DNA from: a bacterium
GTDB taxonomy: Bacteria > Bacteroidota > Ignavibacteria > Kapaibacteriales > Kapaibacteriaceae
Assembly (NCBI GenBank): GCA_024711065.1
Contig: JANJTN010000130.1
Location: 1-38,406, forward strand
Length of the DNA: 38,406 bases
Direction of reading: 5' to 3'
The notes below the pieces were generated by a model that saw only the letters and a list, made by a program, of their open reading frames with translations, made no database searches and was not told where the DNA came from. Numbering within the stretch: the stretch's first letter is position 1; each line of letters begins with the position of its first letter. The position numbers and the translations under genes are program-made. Positions 1 through 9,300 of this stretch are shown here, in pieces.

Positions 1-996
1 GAGGGTCGGAGCGGTGGGCTAGCGTCACTGTTGCAGAACTCGCCCATCACGATGGGATTGGAAAGTGCTGGCGACAACCGATCGTCGATGGTGTTCAAGG
101 AGATCCTGGCATCGCGGACCTTGATCGAAGGAGTGGTGGATACGCTGCACCTGGTTGGTCATGCTCTCTATGGGAGTGCGGAACGGGACGAACTGGTGGA
201 ACTGCTGGCAGATCAGATCACGGTAGAGTCTCGTAAGTCCGGCGCATTGTCTGTCAGCGCCTCGGCTTCCACCGGGTGGTTCGCGCTGTTCGGTGATCAG
301 CCGGGCCTTGCTGCCCAGAATAGTGCCGACCTCGCCAATGCCTGCCGGATGGTCCTGGACCGTCTGAATCGAGAGAAGTCCGTGTCGCGAGCCCGGCAGA
401 CCCGGCGCTACATCGAGCGCGTCCTGGCGAACACGAAGGAGCAGATCGATACGCTGCAGTCCATGATGGAGACCTTTCAAACAGAGAATAAGGTCTTCTC
501 TCTGGACGAGCAGATGGCGGCGATCGTTGATAACGCCGTGACCATTGGATCACAGCTGGCCCAGGCGGAGATCGAGCTCACGCTGGCTCGACAGGACTTC
601 CAGGTCACCTCCCCGCAGATCGCCTATCTCGAGAAGAAAGTGCTCTCTCTGCGCGAGCAGTATGATCGCGTGCAAACAGGGGGTCTGGTCACGACCGACG
701 GGTTCTCGATCCCCTTCGACCGTGTGCCGGACCTGATGCGGACGTACGGCAACCTGGTGAGAGACATCAAGATCAAGGAACAGATCAATGCCTATCTGGA
801 AACGCAGCGACTGCAAGAGCTGATCCAGGAGGCAAAGGACGTGCCGACGGTGGTAGAGTTGGACTCTGCCATTCCACCCAAGCGGAGAACGTCTCCGGCA
901 CGCACCGTGATGGTGCTGCTTACATGGCTGCTCGTAACCATCGGCTTTGGCATCTGGGTGCCCGGGCGCGACGTACTACGCACCTATCGGCGCTAA
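1..996 (+). CDS. Wzz/GumC-like polysaccharide chain-length determinant protein (5' partial)
   Basis: The frame is open to base 1 (codons gag ggt cgg...), so the gene starts left of the window and the TTG start in the ORF track is an artefact. The upstream residues EGRSGGLASLL resemble the glycine-rich loop after the first membrane segment of Wzz/GumC proteins. The visible part has a long helical, coiled-coil-prone middle (roughly residues 100-280 of the listed ORF). A P-rich PPKRRTSPAR element then leads into one C-terminal transmembrane helix (VMVLLTWLLVTIGFGIWV). That order is typical of inner-membrane proteins controlling the length of exported polysaccharide. No kinase domain follows the helix. 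An exopolysaccharide or O-antigen locus probably continues to the left. Its stop overlaps the convergent HD gene by 4 bp (CTAA). Confidence 0.8.
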   Translation, partial: EGRSGGLASLLQNSPITMGLESAGDNRSSMVFKEILASRTLIEGVVDTLHLVGHALYGSAERDELVELLADQITVESRKSGALSVSASASTGWFALFGDQPGLAAQNSADLANACRMVLDRLNREKSVSRARQTRRYIERVLANTKEQIDTLQSMMETFQTENKVFSLDEQMAAIVDNAVTIGSQLAQAEIELTLARQDFQVTSPQIAYLEKKVLSLREQYDRVQTGGLVTTDGFSIPFDRVPDLMRTYGNLVRDIKIKEQINAYLETQRLQELIQEAKDVPTVVELDSAIPPKRRTSPARTVMVLLTWLLVTIGFGIWVPGRDVLRTYRR

Positions 997-1613
997 CCCA
1001 GGTACTTGTTGGATTCGAGGCGGATCTTGGCGGCCAAGGCATGGAGTTGCGGAGAGCCGGACCGTTCGGCAAGCGGCACGTAGCGCTCCAAGGTGTTGCG
1101 CAGATAGACCAGTGGGTTCCGTTTAAGGTTGAACGCCAGGCACCGCACATTGTCCAGGCGAGCCGCCAGCTTGATCATCAAGCAGTCTTCGCTGGCCTTT
1201 GCCAGCAGCGCAGCATGCTCCACATCCACCTGATCCGGATCGAGTCGTGCGCGTTCCAGATCCTTGGTCAGGGTTTCCACCATGTAGGCCACGTAACTGC
1301 CAAAGTTGAACTCCAGGACGCCCCGCGTGATCGTGTCGGAGTCTTCGAGAACGTCGTGCAGCAAGGCCGCTACCAGGATGTCCGTGTCGCGTACATGCAG
1401 CTCGTCCAACAGGATCTTCACCGTTCGCGTACTGTGCCAGAAGTACGGTGTGCCGTCATTCCGCTTCTGGAACTCGTGCACACTGTTGGCCATTTCGAAG
1501 GCGTCGAGTACGCGCGACAATCCGATCAGGTCGCCTCGTGCCGAGAGGCGAGCTTCGAGCTCCTCATAAGAGAGAAACGTCTGGTTGTACGAGGGTCCGT
1601 CCGATTCCAACAT
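993..1613 (-). CDS. RelA/SpoT-type HD-domain protein (putative small alarmone hydrolase)
   Basis: This 206-aa protein consists of one HD domain of the kind forming the hydrolase half of RelA/SpoT enzymes, which remove pyrophosphate from (p)ppGpp. Visible landmarks are H60, the AALLHD pair H86-D87, the following E90-D91, and IKLAARLDN at 147-155, which matches IKLADRLHN of the family. The Asp of that last motif, a metal ligand in characterised enzymes, is Ala151 here, although Asn155 is kept. There is no synthetase or TGS domain, so the protein is far shorter than full-length Rel. It is the last gene of the minus-strand hflX-recN cluster, 46 bp after recN. Activity is uncertain because of the substitution, and other nucleotide substrates are possible. 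Confidence 0.75.
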   Translation of the reverse strand: MLESDGPSYNQTFLSYEELEARLSARGDLIGLSRVLDAFEMANSVHEFQKRNDGTPYFWHSTRTVKILLDELHVRDTDILVAALLHDVLEDSDTITRGVLEFNFGSYVAYMVETLTKDLERARLDPDQVDVEHAALLAKASEDCLMIKLAARLDNVRCLAFNLKRNPLVYLRNTLERYVPLAERSGSPQLHALAAKIRLESNKYLG

Positions 1614-1659
1614 GTCTGGTCCAAGCTTCGCAGTCCAAGATACGCCGTGGTCCGCTAGT

Positions 1660-3324
1660 TCAGGTGCGTGTGGGCGACATCAGTTCTTCAGCCCCTTTCA
1701 GAGTTGCCTCGGAGATCTCTGTGCCGCTCATCAGTCGTGCCACCTCCACGACCATGGAAGGTCGATCGATCACGGTGGCTGTGACCGTTGCGCGGTCGGC
1801 AGCTTCCTGTTTCTCTACGCGGATCATGGTCGTAGCCAGCGATGCGATCTGGGGCAGGTGCGTGATGCAGATCACCTGATGGTGGGATGCCAATGAACGC
1901 ATTTCCTCGCCTACCTTACGGGCGATCTTGCCGCTGATCCCCGTGTCGATCTCATCAAAGACCATCGATCCGATGGAGGTGTCGGCCACCTGGGCTTTCT
2001 TGAGTGCCAGCATGAATCGGCTGAGTTCGCCTCCGGAGGCGATCCGTGCCAGTGGCCGAGGTTCCTCCCCGGCGTTGGCAGAGAACAGGATCTCCACGCG
2101 ATCGGCACCCGTGGGACCAAGATCGGTTGCTGCCACGTGGATCTGAACGCGCGCGGACGGCATACCCAGTGCCGTAAGCGTGGAGGTGATCGATGCTGCC
2201 AGTGGTTTCACGGCAGCAGCGCGTTGTTTGTGCAGCTTGGCCGCCACTCGTTCTGCAGCCGTCTTGGCCGATGCCACTTCGGCACGGCCTCGTTCCAGAG
2301 CTCCGTCCAGGTCGGTCAGCTGTTCCAGTTCGGCGGAACGAAGCGCCCTCACTTCCAGGGCTGCGTCCAACGAGCCATACTTCTTTACCAGTCGCTGCAG
2401 CGCGGTCAGGCGCTGCCGAAGTTCGTCCAGCCGTTCCGGGCTGAAGTCTTCCACATCAGCCAGCTCCGCCAGGGCTACAGCGCCTTCCTTGCAGGTGGTA
2501 GCGGCTGCCTCCAGTTCGTCCAGAACACCTTGCAACGAAGCATCGAACGGGATCAGCGTGCGAAGATGATCCCGCGCCGACACTAAGAGTTCATACGCCG
2601 ATGGGCTCTCGGCATACAGAGCGTCGCGCGCTGCTACGGCTGACGTCAGGATCTGCTCACGCGACTCTGCCCGGCGAAGCTCGTCGATGATCTCGGAGTC
2701 CTCTGTGGTACTGCGCGGAGCGATCTCGGCGATCTCGCGGATCACGAATTCCAGACGGGCCCGTTCTTCATCTGCCGACGCGGCCATGGCACGAAGCCGA
2801 TCATAGGCCTGCGTGGCGTGTTGGAGGTTGGCCCAGGTCTGGCGCATCTCGTTACCCAGCGAACCAAGCCCGGCCAGGCCGTCGAGGATCGTCAGATGCT
2901 GGCGCGTATCCAGCAAGCCATAGGTGTCGTGCTGGCCATGAAAGTCCATCAGCAGGTCGGCCAGCATTCGCACGACCGACACCGTGGAAGGTGTATCGTT
3001 CACAAAACAGCGAGACGTACCGGAAGAGGTGAGTTCACGCCGAAGGATCAGATGCTCCTCTTCCCAGTCCAGATCGGCCTGTTGCAGCGTTTGCCGGATG
3101 TCCGAGCGCCCGCGCACATCGAAGATGGCCTCCACCACCGCTTTCCGAGCCCCGGGGCGGATCAGATCGGCCGCCATGCGGCTGCCAAGGGCGGCAGACA
3201 AGGCATCGATCAGAATGGACTTACCCGCACCGGTCTCTCCGACGAGGCAGGTCATGCCGGTGCCGAACGTGAGATCGATCTCGTCGATCAAGGCGAACGA
3301 TCGAATGGACAGTTCCCGAAGCAT
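1660..3324 (-). CDS. recN: DNA repair protein RecN
   Basis: RecN is an SMC-like ATPase acting in double-strand break repair. The 554-aa length is normal for the family. The N-terminus (MLRELSIRSFALIDEIDLTF) is characteristic and supports this start. The Walker A motif GETGAGKS is at 29-36, a long coiled-coil-rich middle follows, the ABC signature (SGGELSRFMLALKK) lies near residue 430, and the Walker B element VFDEIDTGISG near 455. A THLPQIAS switch region follows. The start codon has no purine-rich Shine-Dalgarno sequence. A pyrimidine-rich AGCCCCCT octamer lies 2 nt before the ATG, so translation may depend on coupling with the small gene ending 24 bp upstream. Confidence 0.96.
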   Translation of the reverse strand: MLRELSIRSFALIDEIDLTFGTGMTCLVGETGAGKSILIDALSAALGSRMAADLIRPGARKAVVEAIFDVRGRSDIRQTLQQADLDWEEEHLILRRELTSSGTSRCFVNDTPSTVSVVRMLADLLMDFHGQHDTYGLLDTRQHLTILDGLAGLGSLGNEMRQTWANLQHATQAYDRLRAMAASADEERARLEFVIREIAEIAPRSTTEDSEIIDELRRAESREQILTSAVAARDALYAESPSAYELLVSARDHLRTLIPFDASLQGVLDELEAAATTCKEGAVALAELADVEDFSPERLDELRQRLTALQRLVKKYGSLDAALEVRALRSAELEQLTDLDGALERGRAEVASAKTAAERVAAKLHKQRAAAVKPLAASITSTLTALGMPSARVQIHVAATDLGPTGADRVEILFSANAGEEPRPLARIASGGELSRFMLALKKAQVADTSIGSMVFDEIDTGISGKIARKVGEEMRSLASHHQVICITHLPQIASLATTMIRVEKQEAADRATVTATVIDRPSMVVEVARLMSGTEISEATLKGAEELMSPTRT

Positions 3325-3326
3325 GC

Positions 3327-3334
3327 AGGGGGCT
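3327..3334 (-). repeat. AGCCCCCT octamer directly before recN start
   Basis: One of 18 exact copies of AGGGGGCT/AGCCCCCT in the window. On the minus strand it reads AGCCCCCT-GC-ATG, placing it where a ribosome binding site would normally lie. The full list of copies is in the findings. Confidence 0.6.
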
Positions 3335-3348
3335 GGTGGGATGCTGCG

Positions 3349-3513
3349 TTAGATCCGTGTGATCCGCGCCTTGAACAGGCGAATGCCGGCGTACACCAGG
3401 CCGGCCGCCAAGACCACGGAGATCAGAGGATGGAACTCTTGACCGATCACCACCAGCGAGATGGTGAGCAGAAACACGGATGTTGCGATAAGGCCGATCC
3501 AGAGGGCTGCCAT
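3349..3513 (-). CDS. Small two-helix membrane protein (54 aa)
   Basis: This short ORF is missing from the supplied track because of its length. It reads MAALWIGLIATSVFLL... and ends ...FKARITRI. Two hydrophobic stretches (about residues 3-24 and 30-46) are separated by a short polar turn (GQEFHP), and the C-terminal tail is basic, so a two-pass inner-membrane protein with cytoplasmic ends is likely. It begins 6 bp after the hflX stop and ends 24 bp before recN, filling the gap in the same direction, which supports expression as part of that cluster. I do not recognise a family. Confidence 0.65.
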   Translation of the reverse strand: MAALWIGLIATSVFLLTISLVVIGQEFHPLISVVLAAGLVYAGIRLFKARITRI

Positions 3514-3519
3514 GTGTTC

Positions 3520-4818
3520 CTATGCCGGTTGGGTGTCGATGAAAGCTTCGTATTCGCGTTGGAAGGCCGACAATTTATCGGACGGGACCTTGACCACCAA
3601 GGTCGTCCCCAGGTCGCCGTCTTGCCGGTCGAGCACTTCCGATCGCTCGTAGATCCGAGAGACCATTTTCGAGTTCGCGTAGGGGATCGTAAGCGTGCGG
3701 ACAACAGAGAGCGCCTCGATGGCCGTCTGCATCGCCTGGAGGAGTCTGGGAACATTGATCCCGCGGACGGCAGAGATGAACAGGCTTCCGGGGTACTCCG
3801 CCTCGGTGTCATCGATCAGATGCCGATCCTCGATCAGGTCGATCTTGTTAAAGACCAAGAGCACCGGTGTGTCGGTTGCGCCGAGCTCCGTAAGTGTCTG
3901 CTCGACCACGGCGATGTGGTCACGAAAGTGTGGGTGGGAGATGTCTACGACATGCACCAGAACGTCCGCCTCGAGGGTCTCCGCCAGCGTGGATCGGAAG
4001 GAGGCTACAAGCTGGGTCGGCAGTTTTCGAATGAACCCGACCGTGTCGCTGAGCAGGGATTTTTGTCCGGATGGTAATTCGAAGGCCCGCACAGTGGTAT
4101 CGAGTGTGGCGAACAGGCGGTCTTCTACATACGAGTCGGACTCTGTAAGCAGGCGCATGAGCGACGACTTGCCGGCGTTGGTGTAGCCAACAAGGGCAAA
4201 GCGGGGGAGTTGTTCACGTCCCTTTCGCTGAACGGCGCGCTGAACGTCGATCTCTGCCAGCTTCTCACGGAGTTTCTGCATGCGACCGCGGTACATCCGT
4301 CGGTCGGTCTCGATCTGCGTTTCGCCGGGTCCCTTGGTCCCAACGCCTCCATACTGTTTGGACAGGTGCGTCCACATCCGCGTGAGCCGAGGTAGCAGGT
4401 ACTCCAACTGAGCCAGTTCAACCTGGGTCCGCGCTTCCTTGGACCGAGCCCGGGCGGCAAAAATGTCCAGGATCACGCCCGTTCGATCCAACACTTTCAC
4501 ATTGAGAGCTTCTTCCAGATTCTTCAGTTGCGTCGGCGTCAGGTCGTCGTCGAACACCACCATCTGTACCTTGGTGTCTTCGACCAGGGCTAGAAGCTCC
4601 TCGACCTTGCCCTTGCCGATGGCCGTGGACACGTCGGGCTTAGCGCGCTCCTGGTACATGCGCATCACCACGTCGGCCCCGGCAGTATCCAGCAGCAGCT
4701 CCAGTTCGTCGAGGTGCTCGCTCACGATCTCGGGGTCGGTGCCCTTGGGCACAACGGCAACACAAATGGCGCGCTCGCGCGGGAGTTCGCCAACACTATG
4801 AAGTTCTGAACGGGTCAT
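3520..4818 (-). CDS. hflX: GTPase HflX
   Basis: HflX is a ribosome-associated GTPase that splits or rescues 70S ribosomes under stress. I start it at the internal ATG at 4818 (MTRSELHSVGELPRER), giving 432 aa. The track's 24-residue extension runs through the promoter region. The N-terminal HflX domain includes the glycine-rich IGKGKVEELL, and the hallmark TKGPGETQIETDRR lies just before the G domain. G1 is GYTNAGKSS (about 211-219), G3 DTVGF (about 258-262), G4 NKID, followed by the C-terminal domain. It heads the minus-strand run hflX, small membrane gene, recN, HD gene. An exact TATGTTTG box lies 11 bp upstream of the ATG. Confidence 0.96.
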   Translation of the reverse strand: MTRSELHSVGELPRERAICVAVVPKGTDPEIVSEHLDELELLLDTAGADVVMRMYQERAKPDVSTAIGKGKVEELLALVEDTKVQMVVFDDDLTPTQLKNLEEALNVKVLDRTGVILDIFAARARSKEARTQVELAQLEYLLPRLTRMWTHLSKQYGGVGTKGPGETQIETDRRMYRGRMQKLREKLAEIDVQRAVQRKGREQLPRFALVGYTNAGKSSLMRLLTESDSYVEDRLFATLDTTVRAFELPSGQKSLLSDTVGFIRKLPTQLVASFRSTLAETLEADVLVHVVDISHPHFRDHIAVVEQTLTELGATDTPVLLVFNKIDLIEDRHLIDDTEAEYPGSLFISAVRGINVPRLLQAMQTAIEALSVVRTLTIPYANSKMVSRIYERSEVLDRQDGDLGTTLVVKVPSDKLSAFQREYEAFIDTQPA

Positions 4819-4828
4819 AACAGTTGTG

Positions 4829-4836
4829 CAAACATA
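4829..4836 (-). promoter_or_regulatory. Candidate Bacteroidota -7 box (TATGTTTG) for hflX
   Basis: On the minus strand the sequence is TATGTTTG, an exact match to the TAnnTTTG -7 element used by the primary sigma factor in Bacteroidota. No TTG is seen at the usual -33 distance. Transcription would begin only a few bases before the hflX ATG at 4818, giving a very short leader. Confidence 0.45.
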
Positions 4837-4859
4837 CCATGTGTCGTGCAAGGTGTCGG

Positions 4860-4867
4860 TAGATTTG
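4860..4867 (+). promoter_or_regulatory. Candidate Bacteroidota -7 box (TAGATTTG) for the OstA-like gene
   Basis: Exact TAnnTTTG match on the plus strand, about 65 bp upstream of the ATG at 4932, in the 113-bp divergent region shared with hflX. The predicted leader is about 60 nt. No clear -33 TTG element is present. Confidence 0.45.
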
Positions 4868-4931
4868 GACGCGGCGGACCTGCTCCGCATCGTAGATCGG
4901 CAACTCGGTTCTTGTGCATCTGGTATCGTTC

Positions 4932-6296
4932 ATGGTCATCTTTCGCATCCTCACGCTGCTGTTCATGTTCTTTTGGGCACAGCATGCCGTGCACGCTCAG
5001 CCTGCGCGCTCGCAGGACCCGATCGTTCTGGAGTGGGCCGACAGCCTGGTTGGTACCGGTGCCACCGATGTCGGGATCAAAGAGTTCGCAGGACACGTGC
5101 GTTTTCGGCAGGGAGATGTGACGGTGACCTGTGATCGAGCGCTGCACGACGCTGCCAGGAACCACGCCGACTTGTTCGGCAACGTGGTCGTTACCCAGGG
5201 AGGGCTTCGGATGACGGCACCCCGTGCCTCCTTTGATGGAGAACGCCATCTGGCTTCGGGAAGCGGCGGTGTGCGACTGGTTGATGGCCACCGGCGACTG
5301 ACCGCCAGAAGCGGAACCTATGAAACCACAGAGCGAGTGGCGCGATTTCGAGATTCGGTGAGGATGCAGAACGACACGCTCACGGTGTGGTCCGATCGCG
5401 CGATCTACTGGAAATCGACGGGAGAGAGTATGGCATCAGGGCGCGTGGTTGCACGCGACTCGGTGCGGAATGCCGTTGTACGAGGCGACTCGATGTATCA
5501 TGATCCACGCAGTGACGCAGTGCGGATCGCCGGATCGGCCGGGGTGTGGACGTGGGATGCCGCAGTCGCAGAGGGCGATACGGCTGCAGAGCCCCCTGAC
5601 ACATTGTATCTGGCTGCGGACACGATCGATGTGCTGCACCAGCCGGAGGAGCGCTATATCGCGGTAGGGGATGTGACCGTGGTCAGGGGGCTGGTTGCGG
5701 CGCAGGCCGATTCCATGGATCATGTCTTGTCGGAAGGGACGTTCGAGCTGTTCGGATCGCCGATCGTCTGGGCCGATGGTTCACAATTACGCGCCGACAC
5801 GATCCTGGTGGATGCACCGGAGCGCGTCCTTCGGTCGATCACCGGGGTTGCCCGTGCCATACTCGTGAGCCGGTCCGATTCACTGCGCCCGGATCGATAC
5901 GACCAGATCAGCGGTTCGGTGCTCGTGTTGCGGATCGAGGCCGATACGCTTCGAAGCCTGTTGGCCTATGATCAGGCGCAGAGCATCACGTGGCGGGTCG
6001 AGGATGACCGCCCGGAAGGGCTGGCCAAGTTTGCCAGCGACTCGATCAAGGCCGAATTCGCCGAGGGAACCGTTCAGGATGTGTACTGGCTGCGCGGTGT
6101 TGCCGGTGAGCACCATCCGGAAAACGTGGTCTCCGGCCGGGAGGCTCAGTACCTCCTGCGCGGGTTCTCGTGGGAGGTGATACAGCCCAAGCGACCGGAG
6201 ATGCCTGTACCCTTTGGAACCAGCCCAACTCGGCCTGCCCGAGCCGGCCGGAGGGATCCGGAGGTCGGGAATCCGGGGCCGATAAAAAACGAGTAA
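4932..6296 (+). CDS. OstA-like LPS-transport periplasmic protein
   Basis: I place the start at ATG 4932, which gives a clean signal peptide (MVIFRILTLLFMFFWAQHAVHAQ); the track uses an upstream GTG. The mature protein is a run of short beta-strand repeats typical of the OstA/LptA jellyroll fold, for example VRFRQGDVTVTCDRALHD, the GNVVVTQGG turn and YLAADTIDVLHQ. Such proteins bridge the periplasm and carry lipopolysaccharide to the outer membrane. At 454 aa it is longer than classical LptA, as in the OstA-like proteins of Bacteroidota, and it lacks the LptD barrel. The tail after about residue 425 is proline- and basic-rich. It carries two copies of the AGGGGGCT octamer, and the next gene follows 53 bp downstream. 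Confidence 0.8.
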   Translation: MVIFRILTLLFMFFWAQHAVHAQPARSQDPIVLEWADSLVGTGATDVGIKEFAGHVRFRQGDVTVTCDRALHDAARNHADLFGNVVVTQGGLRMTAPRASFDGERHLASGSGGVRLVDGHRRLTARSGTYETTERVARFRDSVRMQNDTLTVWSDRAIYWKSTGESMASGRVVARDSVRNAVVRGDSMYHDPRSDAVRIAGSAGVWTWDAAVAEGDTAAEPPDTLYLAADTIDVLHQPEERYIAVGDVTVVRGLVAAQADSMDHVLSEGTFELFGSPIVWADGSQLRADTILVDAPERVLRSITGVARAILVSRSDSLRPDRYDQISGSVLVLRIEADTLRSLLAYDQAQSITWRVEDDRPEGLAKFASDSIKAEFAEGTVQDVYWLRGVAGEHHPENVVSGREAQYLLRGFSWEVIQPKRPEMPVPFGTSPTRPARAGRRDPEVGNPGPIKNE

Positions 6297-6349
6297 CGAA
6301 AGTCCGACCTTCTGGTTATCATTCGCCTCCGGGTTCCCCTAAGGAGTCG

Positions 6350-9300
6350 ATGACACGTCCCCTCTGGATCGCTCTTCTCATGCTGTTCGCTACCACATCG
6401 GTTGTAGCGCAGGTCGAGCGTGTGCTGCCCCGCAAGGGAGGCGGCTCCAGCCTTGAGGGTACGGAGTTCCTGGTCGGCTTCATGCAGAACGAGATCCAGG
6501 AGTCCGATACGGATCCACGCCTGCAGATCTTTATCTGCTCACAGTACGATGCCACGGTAAACATCAAGTTCCCGGGTCAGCCGTTCACTCAGATCCGAAG
6601 GATCGCTGCCAATACGGTACATGTAGAGACGGTGCTCCCCATCTTTGAGGCTACGGCCTCGGAGTATGTGCAGCGCAAGTCGATCAGCATCACCTCTGAC
6701 GTCCCCATCGTGGTCTATGCGCTCAGTACGTTGGCAACCTCGACCGACTCGTACACCGCGATCCCGGTCAAGCACCTGGGGACCCAGTACCTTACCGTGA
6801 ACATGCCGGCCGACCAGTATCGGATGCGCAATCCGCTGATCCCCGAGCTGGATACCACCAAGCGCCGCGCCGAGTTCATGATCATGGCCGTGGAGGACCG
6901 CACGGACGTCACGATCACGCCCACGGTGCAGACCGAACAAGGGAGGCCTGCCAATGTCCCGTTTCAGGTGCAACTGGATAGCGGTGAAACCTACCTGGTG
7001 AAGGCGGCACGAACGCTGGTCGGTTACGGCGACCTGAGTGGCTCGCGCATCAATGCCGACAAGCCGATCGCTGTGTTGAGCGGCCACATGCGCACCAGCG
7101 TTCCAACGGATGTGAATGCCTCCAAGGACCATCTGGTCGAGATGCTGCCACCAATGCAGACCTGGGGAATGGAGTATGTGACCACACCGTTTGCGATGGT
7201 TGAGGAAGGCGACGTTGTTCGGCTGATGACAGCCGACGTGGATACGCACATCGAGATCATCACCGAAGATGGTCTGGTGGATCAGTTCTTTACCCGTGCC
7301 GGGGAATGGCGAGACGTTCGGCTGATGAAGCCGGCGTATTACCGCAGCAACAAGCCGTTCTTCGTGATGCAGTTCATGCCGAGCAGTCGGCCCTTCGCCG
7401 GAACCAATCCCAACTATGATCCGGCCATGGTGGTGGTGCCGCCACTGGATCAATACGTGGAACGCGCCCTGTTCCAGTTCCCGATCCTGGACTCCACCCC
7501 TCAGATCGGCTCGGCACAGCGATTCTACTACTTCATCAACGTGGTCGCCGAGGCCAAGGCCATTCCCAGCATGCGGGTCAATCAGTTGCTGGTAAAGGAC
7601 ATCGCACCCGAGATCGAAACCCAGCAAGTGCCGGGCACCGATCTGTATTGGGCGACCGTTCCACTGACCCCGGCGGTTTACACCATCACAGCCGACTCTG
7701 GTCTGTTCTCAGGCGTGATGTACGGGACGTCCTATGCCGACTCTTACGCCAATCTGTTCGGCGTGGCGTACGAGCCTCTACCCCAGGACGACCGCTCGCC
7801 GCCGGAATACGCGCTTGACGTGAGTTGTGGGGATATCGATGGCCTGGTGGTGGATGTGTCTCCGGATTCCGCGCTGCTGACGGAGGTGATCGTCCAGACC
7901 GCGCAGACCTTCAACTATCGCTGGGCGATCTCGAATCCGCTGGACGAGTTTGGCAAGACCCAGATATCGGCGTGGGTCCGCGATCGCTGGCAAGACGCCC
8001 GGTTCGTGGTGCATGCCTACGACCACAAGGGAAATGGCCGCGAGTGGCTCTTTGAGTACGATGCGCCGGCGATCTCCGTTCCGGATCGTATCGTCCTTGA
8101 GGCCTCGACCGGAGACACGATCTGTGTGCCGGTTTCCGTGGTCAACGTCGACTCTACAGCCCGCACCATTTCCTCCATCAGCCTTTGGCTTCCGGGCCAC
8201 TTTTCATTGAAAGACACCGTGGCTGCCGGAACCGTGGTGGCCCCGGGCGACAGTGTTGTGGTAACCCTGTGCTACGTCAGCGATAGCACCGGGCTGCAAC
8301 GGAGTGCACGCCTCATCGTGGATCTGGGCTGTGGCCTTACCAAGGAGATCGAGCTTGTCGGGCGAACCACCACCTCCATCGAGACGGCAGATCATGATTT
8401 TGGACCGGTCCGCCTGGGCGACACGGTATGCGTTGACCTGCCCATCGTGAACACCGGTATCGCCGCAATAAGCATCGATTCGATCGTGAAGGGGGCTGGC
8501 CAGGACTATTGGTATGATGTTGCGTCTGTCCCGCTGCCGCGGATGCTGCAGCCGGGCGACACGATCTGGGTACGTGTTTGCTATTCGCCATCGGGAGAGG
8601 GATCGACCGAGCGCACCGACACCGTGGCAACGGCGCCGCGCCTTGGAGCTACCATGTGGATCCGTGGGAGGGGAGTGGCACCACTAGTGAGGCAGATCTT
8701 CGTTGATTGGGGGAAACGCCGTGTTGGCCTGGACTACGATACCCTGTCGCGCCTCCACAACGACGGCTCCGGTGCATGCCGCGTGACTCCCGGTGCCCCG
8801 GTAGTGGGAGAGGCGGCTTTCGATGTGACCTCGATCACCTCCAGAGCGGCCTTCGGTCTGGCTCCTGGCGAGGGGATCGACCTGCCATTGCGATTCTCGC
8901 CGTCGCGCGAGGGTCCGTTCGCTGATACGATCCCGTTGGTCGTGGATTGGGCGCTGCACCCCCGGGTCGAAGTGATCCTCCTTGGCCAGGGCATGCTACC
9001 CATTGCAGAGCCGAACGACATCGACATGGGCGACGTGGTGATCGGTCAGCAGCGGGATTCCGTGGTAGACTATCTCCGATCCATTGGCAGCGAGGATCTC
9101 GAGGTGTTCGCCATTCGCCACGTGGGACCCGACGTTACGGCGTTCGTGGTCGATCCAGCCGTGGACGCCATGCAGGTGCTTCCGATGGGCAGCACGGTCG
9201 TCGGCAACCTGCGGTTCACGCCAACACGCCTTGGACAGCATACGATGGAGATCGAGGTAGACCATGCAACGGTTGGCAACGACACCATCACCTCCGTGAT

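Noticed and set aside
924-1658. 244-aa plus-strand ORF over the HD gene
   Set aside because: Shadow frame of a gene with clear HD motifs; no domain of its own.
2818-4077. 419-aa plus-strand ORF antisense to recN and hflX
   Set aside because: It lies across two well-supported minus-strand genes, and its composition (His, Gln, Gly, Arg rich) is typical of a shadow frame.
6170-6349. Upstream start of the 1330-aa surface protein
   Set aside because: It overlaps the OstA-like gene in another frame; the signal peptide and AAGGAG support ATG 6350.
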